Assembly (NCBI GenBank): GCA_036274635.1 | Contig: DASUFI010000285.1 | Coordinates: 1-6,987 of the forward strand | Source of the DNA: DASUFI01 sp036274635 | GTDB taxonomy: Bacteria; Planctomycetota; B15-G4 | Length of the DNA stretch: 6,987 nucleotides | Reading direction: 5' to 3' | Shown here: positions 5,658 through 6,987 of the stretch, one piece after another | How the letters are laid out: every line of letters begins with the position of its first letter | How positions within the stretch are numbered: position 1 is the stretch's first letter | Program-made: the position numbers and the translations under genes | The notes under the pieces: generated by a model | The model's input: only the letters and a program-made list of their open reading frames with translations | Told to the model about the DNA's origin: nothing | Database searches by the model: none

Positions 5658-6938
5658 ATGCGCCGCCTGCTCGTCGCCCTCGTCCTCTCGCTGGCCGGAA
5701 CCACGCTGCGCGCCGCCGCGCAGAGCCCCTGCTGCGATCCGTGGACCGACCTCGGCCAGGCGCTGGCCGGCGCGTCCGGCGCGCCGACCTTCGAGGCCAC
5801 GGGCTCGCTGGCCGACGGCACGCAGCTGGTCTTCGAGCTCGACGGCGCCGCGGCTTCGGCGCCGAGCTGGCTGCTGGCCGGCTTCACGTCGCTCGCGGCG
5901 CCGTTCAAGGGCGGCGTCATGGTGCCGGAGCCGCAGGCCGTCGTGCCGCTGGTCACGGACGCCAGCGGACATCTCTCGCTGGTCGGGAGCTGGCCGCTCG
6001 GCGTTCCGCAGGCCACCACGCTCTTCGCGCAGTTCTGGGTGCAGGACGCGGGCGCGCCCAAGGGCTACGCCGCCAGCAACGCGCAGCTGGGCACCACGCC
6101 TCCGCCGCCGCCGACGGGCAGCCTGCCGGCTGACTGGATCAACGGCAGCAACTGCGGCGGTGACCCGCCGATCCAGATCCAGCAGTACGGCGACAACACC
6201 TGGATCCTGCGCCAGAACAAGTGCACCAACTTCGAGGGGCCGTTCATGTTCCTGTTCTTCGGGCAGGACCGCGGCATCATGTTCGACACGGGCGCGGGCA
6301 ACATCCCCATCTACACCACGGTGAACGGCATCGTGCAGGCCTGGGCCACGGCGCACGGCAAAGTCAACTACCCGCTCACGGTGGCGCACACGCACAGCCA
6401 CGGCGACCACATCGCGGGGGACAGCCAGTTCGCCGGCAAGCCCGACGTGACGCTGGTGGGCACATCGCAGACGGCCGTCGCGGCCTTCTTCGGCTTCCAG
6501 GACTGGCCCAACGACATCGTCCAGTACGAGCTGGGCGGGCGCACGCTGGACATCCTCGCCATCCCGGGACACCAGGCGGCGCACATCGCCATCTTCGACC
6601 ACGAGACCTGCCTGTTCCTCACGGGCGACACGCTCTACCCCGGCCACCTCTTCATCAGCGGGGCCGTGAGCCAGGGCAACTTCGCCAAGTACAAGGCGAG
6701 CTGCCAGCGCATGGTGGACTTCGTGGCCGACAAGCCCATCGCGATCATCTGGGGCAATCACGTCGAAGCGAAGAACACGCCCTTCCAGTTCTACCCCTAT
6801 CCGACGTCGTCGCAGCCGAACGAGCACGACCCGTACCTCGACCGGGCGCACCTCATCGAGCTGAACGACGCGGTGCAGGCGATGACGACGCCGCACGTCG
6901 AGGCGCACGCCGACTTCAGCATCGAGCCGAACGGGTAG
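5658..6938 (+). CDS. Secreted metallo-beta-lactamase-fold hydrolase with N-terminal beta-rich domain
   Basis: The product has 426 residues. It begins with a signal peptide (MRRLLVALVL start, likely cleaved near AAAQ at 19-22). Residues 28-145 form a beta-rich module (ATGSLADGTQLVFEL, GHLSLVGSWPLG, TLFAQFWVQDAG) of a kind I associate with planctomycete exported proteins. A TTPPPPPTG linker at 146-154 leads to the MBL domain. The metal site is complete: THSHGDH with His246, His248, Asp250 and His251; PGH with His305; LTGDT with Asp324 bridging; and GNH with His368. This pattern fits a binuclear glyoxalase II-like hydrolase. There is no evidence that it is a beta-lactamase, and the substrate is unknown. 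The frame upstream of 5658 is open only because of the neighbouring frameshift and is not part of this gene. A Cys-Cys pair follows the signal, as in the peptidase. Confidence 0.88.
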   Translation: MRRLLVALVLSLAGTTLRAAAQSPCCDPWTDLGQALAGASGAPTFEATGSLADGTQLVFELDGAAASAPSWLLAGFTSLAAPFKGGVMVPEPQAVVPLVTDASGHLSLVGSWPLGVPQATTLFAQFWVQDAGAPKGYAASNAQLGTTPPPPPTGSLPADWINGSNCGGDPPIQIQQYGDNTWILRQNKCTNFEGPFMFLFFGQDRGIMFDTGAGNIPIYTTVNGIVQAWATAHGKVNYPLTVAHTHSHGDHIAGDSQFAGKPDVTLVGTSQTAVAAFFGFQDWPNDIVQYELGGRTLDILAIPGHQAAHIAIFDHETCLFLTGDTLYPGHLFISGAVSQGNFAKYKASCQRMVDFVADKPIAIIWGNHVEAKNTPFQFYPYPTSSQPNEHDPYLDRAHLIELNDAVQAMTTPHVEAHADFSIEPNG

Positions 6939-6987
6939 CGGCGCTCCGGCTCTCCAGAGCGAGGGCCCGTCCGGCTCCCGAGTTCCT
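6939..6987. other. Downstream flank without recognised feature
   Basis: The last 49 bp contain an 8-bp direct repeat TCCGGCTC (6945-6952 and 6970-6977) but no convincing terminator or gene start. The window ends before any further feature can be judged. Confidence 0.3.

Noticed and set aside
5334..6908. 524-residue minus-strand open frame
   Set aside because: Antisense to the MBL and peptidase genes, with an Arg/Val-rich repetitive composition and no domain or ribosome site.
4119..6938. Single 939-residue open frame spanning peptidase and MBL domains
   Set aside because: The middle part (about 4905-5657) is out of the real coding frame, is Arg/Gly/Ala-rich, and overlaps a well-coding frame (4903-5562). 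The MBL gene has its own ribosome site and signal peptide at 5658.
5658..6938. Antibiotic-degrading beta-lactamase
   Set aside because: The motifs only show the MBL fold. The bridging Asp324 and the overall pattern are equally those of glyoxalase II-like and other hydrolases, and nothing points to lactam substrates.
1..6987. CRISPR array, tRNA, rRNA, transposase or phage genes
   Set aside because: No regularly spaced repeats, cloverleaf, rRNA-like sequence or recognisable mobile-element protein was seen in either strand.

Overview
The window is about 7 kb of very GC-rich DNA with strong G/C preference at third codon positions. It carries seven recognisable protein genes, an inverted-repeat element and one good intrinsic terminator. 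I favour a Planctomycetota bacterium. The grounds are the style of the ECF sigma factor, a small protein resembling the N-terminal leader of planctomycete Ser/Thr kinases, and a secreted protein whose N-terminal beta-rich module is of a type I associate with marine Planctomycetota. This placement is inference from protein style; no marker gene is present.

Layout. (1) 1-1094 (+): the 3' part of a membrane protein joining the end of a PAP2-type lipid phosphatase domain to an Lgt-like domain. (2) 1095-1326: a roughly 230-bp element with imperfect ~40-bp inverted termini, filling the whole gap between two convergent genes. (3) 1325-1969 (-): an ECF-type sigma factor, divergent across 75 bp from a 71-aa protein at 2045-2260 (+). 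(4) 2279-2928 (-): a two-gene unit of methylmalonyl-CoA epimerase followed by a small bacterial metallothionein. (5) 2982-3020: an intrinsic terminator on the minus strand that closes a secreted double PRC-barrel protein (3044-4018, -), whose 3' end is frameshifted. (6) 4188-5562 (+): a probable lipoprotein zinc metallopeptidase of the peptidase MA type with a C-terminal LamG/DUF1080-like domain, split by a +1 frameshift near 4900. (7) 5658-6938 (+): a secreted metallo-beta-lactamase-fold hydrolase. Nothing clear is seen after it.

The genes do not form one pathway. They look like a housekeeping and accessory mix: envelope lipid chemistry, a regulatory pair, metal binding next to acyl-CoA metabolism, and exported proteins. 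The two frameshifts are well supported by third-position composition and by protein continuity. They matter in practice, because the peptidase frameshift leaves an open frame running from 4119 to 6938 that a gene caller could report as one false 939-residue fusion.

I see no clear undescribed defence or mobile system. The items most worth a second look are the convergent-gene inverted-repeat element, the PAP2-Lgt fusion with an altered catalytic motif, the stand-alone kinase-leader-like protein beside the sigma factor, and the frameshift at a perfect 16-bp palindrome.
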